In this document: in pieces, positions 62,519 through 64,000 of the stretch
How positions within the stretch are numbered: the stretch's first letter is position 1
Layout: every line of letters starts with the position of its first letter
Assembly: GCF_000350225.1 (NCBI RefSeq)
Contig: NW_005178519.1
Coordinates: 58,944 to 122,943, forward strand
Source: Chondrus crispus
Taxonomy: Eukaryota > Rhodophyta > Florideophyceae > Gigartinales > Gigartinaceae
Length of the DNA stretch: 64,000 nucleotides
Direction: 5' to 3'
Notes under the pieces: generated by a model
Told to the model about the DNA's origin: nothing
What the model saw: the letters and a program-made list of their open reading frames with translations, nothing else
The model's database searches: none
Made by a program: the position numbers and the translations under genes

Positions 62519-62878
62519 TTAGTGTGAGCCGTTATTGGGCTGTGACACAGGTACTGCCAACGAAGCCGGGGGCGTGGGAGCAGTCTTCACTTGCACGGGC
62601 TTCGGCTGCGTGCAACTCTCTTCGCGATCGACATGAGGCAGTGTCTGGGCGAGCGGGTAGGCGACAGAAGCGGACGACAAGGTGATAGAGAGGAGTCAGC
62701 GGTCTAAACAGCGAGTGCGATACCGCAAGCACGTGTGTAGCAGGGGCACAAATGACAGACAGATTGTTCATACCATATCGGGATTAATCGTGACATGGAC
62801 GATGTGGGCGCCGGCGAGAAGACTCGCAAAGGAGGCGGAGTACAAGGCAGCCATGCGCAAGAAGGGGGAGGCGAGCAT
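62519..62878 (-). CDS. UQCC6/brawnin-like complex III assembly factor, two exons
   Basis: Small inner-mitochondrial-membrane protein; the human homologue brawnin is needed for complex III assembly. Exon 1 is 62774-62878 (35 codons), exon 2 is 62519-62644 (41 codons plus TAA), with a 129-nt intron (GTATGA...CCCAG) in phase 0. The 76-aa product starts MLASPFLRMAALYSASFASL, then LAGAHIVHVTINPDM joins TLPHV across the intron. This matches the family pattern A-G-A-x2-V-H-x4-P-D-(L/M)-T-(I/L)-P. The tail is Pro/Gln-rich. The 3' end is 112 nt from that of UFL1 (convergent). I assembled the gene by eye; no single frame shows it. Confidence 0.65.
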
Positions 62879-63762
62879 GGCTGATGGTTTGCCTGCTGAG
62901 AAAGTGTCAGGCGGGTCGGGGTGGCGAGCAGGAAGAGGCGATAGTGAATGTGGGCTCTACAGTACAGTGTCTCTCAGGCTAGCGAAGGGAGACTTAGGAG
63001 ACTTAGGTCTACTACTGTACTGGAGACAAGACTGTAGGCATGGTATATGCTTACAGAAAGAGGGCGCCGAGCGCGTGCCCGGCGAGAAGACGTTGCATTG
63101 ATCAGAGATGACGGCGATGAAAACAAGCACATGTGCCCGAACCTTCTATACACGTAAAACACGTGTACGGAATCTACGAGAGTTAGATGCACTGTAAGAT
63201 GGTCCTTTTTCGCTTTGTATCCGAGCGATGAATGAGAGGTGCAGGAAGCCGTGGGGGAAGCAAAAAGAGTGGAACACACCCGCGATTGGTGAGGAGGGAG
63301 CGGTGAATCACATGCTTCGCAGTTTGGTTTCTGACGGATGAGCTGGAATCGATGTGGTCGGAGGAGGGAATACTGGGAGATCTCTTGCTACCTCTGAGGT
63401 GCGAGCTGTGATTGGCGGAACGGGGCGCATGGCTGGTAACAGTAAGATGAGGCTGCGCAAATAGAGTGGCAGGCGGATGCAGCTCACTTGGCCATGCAGG
63501 CGTGGGCCATGCAGGCGTGGTTCGTCCGTGTAGAGAAGAACATAACACGACTAACAAACAGGTGCAAGTCGGTGGCGAGAGTAAATGAGTTTAAAGACCT
63601 ACAATAATAATGCATGCGTATGGGCGCAGCTGTGCTAATCTATAAAAACCAGCAAACGTAACAAAAATGGGGTGGATGGGGAGAGAAGTGCAAGATCACG
63701 CCGACGAAGAAAGACGGAATGTGCATGGCAAACTTGGAGATAAATTGGAAGAGCGGCGAAAG
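62879..63762. other. intergenic 0.9 kb
   Basis: No supported gene. Short repeats such as GGCCATGCAGGCGTGG twice near 63490-63520 and AGACTTAGG twice near 62990-63008 are the only structure noted. Confidence 0.45.
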
Positions 63763-63957
63763 CTAGACGACAATTGTAGAGGCGTTGAGGGTGATGGCGC
63801 GGAAGAGCGGTTGAGCGGCAAGAGACTCGGTGACAAAGTCTGGAAGCATGGGGCGAACGTTGAGGGGTAGCAGGTCGCAATGTGCGGCCTCGCACTGCTG
63901 ATTAGTTCGGAAGGGGACGCAGCCGCCGCAGCCGCCGTGCACGAAGACTTCACAAGC
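63763..63957 (-). CDS. last exon of gene with Kunitz-like motif, partial
   Basis: Sixty-four residues ending in TAG. The exon opens at a pyrimidine-rich acceptor (CTCTCTCGATAG) at 63958-63959; upstream exons lie beyond the right edge or were not found. It begins ACEVFVHGGCGGCVPFRTNQ followed by QCEAAHC, which resembles the second half of a Kunitz/BPTI domain (C-x2-F-x-Y-GGC...C...C), with His in place of the usual Tyr and slightly altered Cys spacing. The tail LPLNVRPMLPDFVTESLAAQ reads as ordinary coding sequence. If correct, this is a secreted protease inhibitor-like or multi-domain protein. Support is limited to one exon. Confidence 0.45.
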   Translation of the reverse strand, partial: ACEVFVHGGCGGCVPFRTNQQCEAAHCDLLPLNVRPMLPDFVTESLAAQPLFRAITLNASTIVV

Positions 63958-64000
63958 CTATCGAGAGAGCAGGGGAGGTGATGTGTGGGGGGTTGAGGTG

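Overview
The window is nuclear DNA of a photosynthetic eukaryote, most likely a unicellular red alga of the Porphyridium type. The evidence is a nuclear phycobilisome linker with a plastid leader, a plastid SufD, a lumenal PsbP-like protein with a twin-arginine signal, a plastid-type lipoyl synthase and an LSMT-like SET protein. These sit among ordinary eukaryotic genes (UBA1, eIF2-alpha, TFIIF-beta, TELO2, UFL1, PTPA). Most genes are single open frames. I could place introns in only a few: an ELM2/SANT gene, a globin, PTPA (two) and a UQCC6/brawnin-like gene. They are short (about 97-273 nt), GT-AG, and mostly near the 5' end.

Layout. 1-4.45 kb: Harbinger DNA-transposon remnant, with a DDE transposase (one in-frame stop) and a convergent MYB-like partner, separated by a very GC-rich stretch that carries a broken F-box frame. 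5.1-15.96 kb: dense genes (UBA1, phycobilisome linker, FemAB-like acyltransferase next to a 669-base assembly gap, a truncated basic protein, eIF2-alpha, PsbP-like, SelW-like). 15.96-19.6 kb: gene-poor. 19.6-24 kb: ELM2/SANT gene and a tandem CCCH zinc-finger gene, then a G-run and a second gap. 24-26.9 kb: gene-poor. 26.9-39.3 kb: topoisomerase VIA/SPO11, SufD, TELO2, a REVEILLE-like MYB with LCL domain, TFIIF-beta and a CHCH protein. 39.3-48.4 kb: sparse, repeat-rich, holding an orphan membrane protein and a reductase-less flavohemoglobin-like globin among palindromes. 48.4-62.9 kb: DUF3754 protein, lipoyl synthase, PTPA, membrane aspartic protease, SET methyltransferase, mitochondrial ATP synthase subunit d, UFL1 and UQCC6-like. 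The right edge holds the last exon of a gene with a Kunitz-like cysteine pattern.

There are no operons; neighbours are functionally unrelated. Several divergent pairs share short promoters (PsbP-like/SelW-like, lipA/PTPA, ATP synthase d/UFL1), and several convergent pairs leave 80-500 nt. The most unusual points are the truncated flavohemoglobin, the palindrome family around it, the near-intact Harbinger transposase with a single stop, the orphan cysteine-rich membrane protein, and the clock-type MYB with an LCL domain. I did not find a clearly new multi-gene system. All family calls come from reading motifs; no database search was run.
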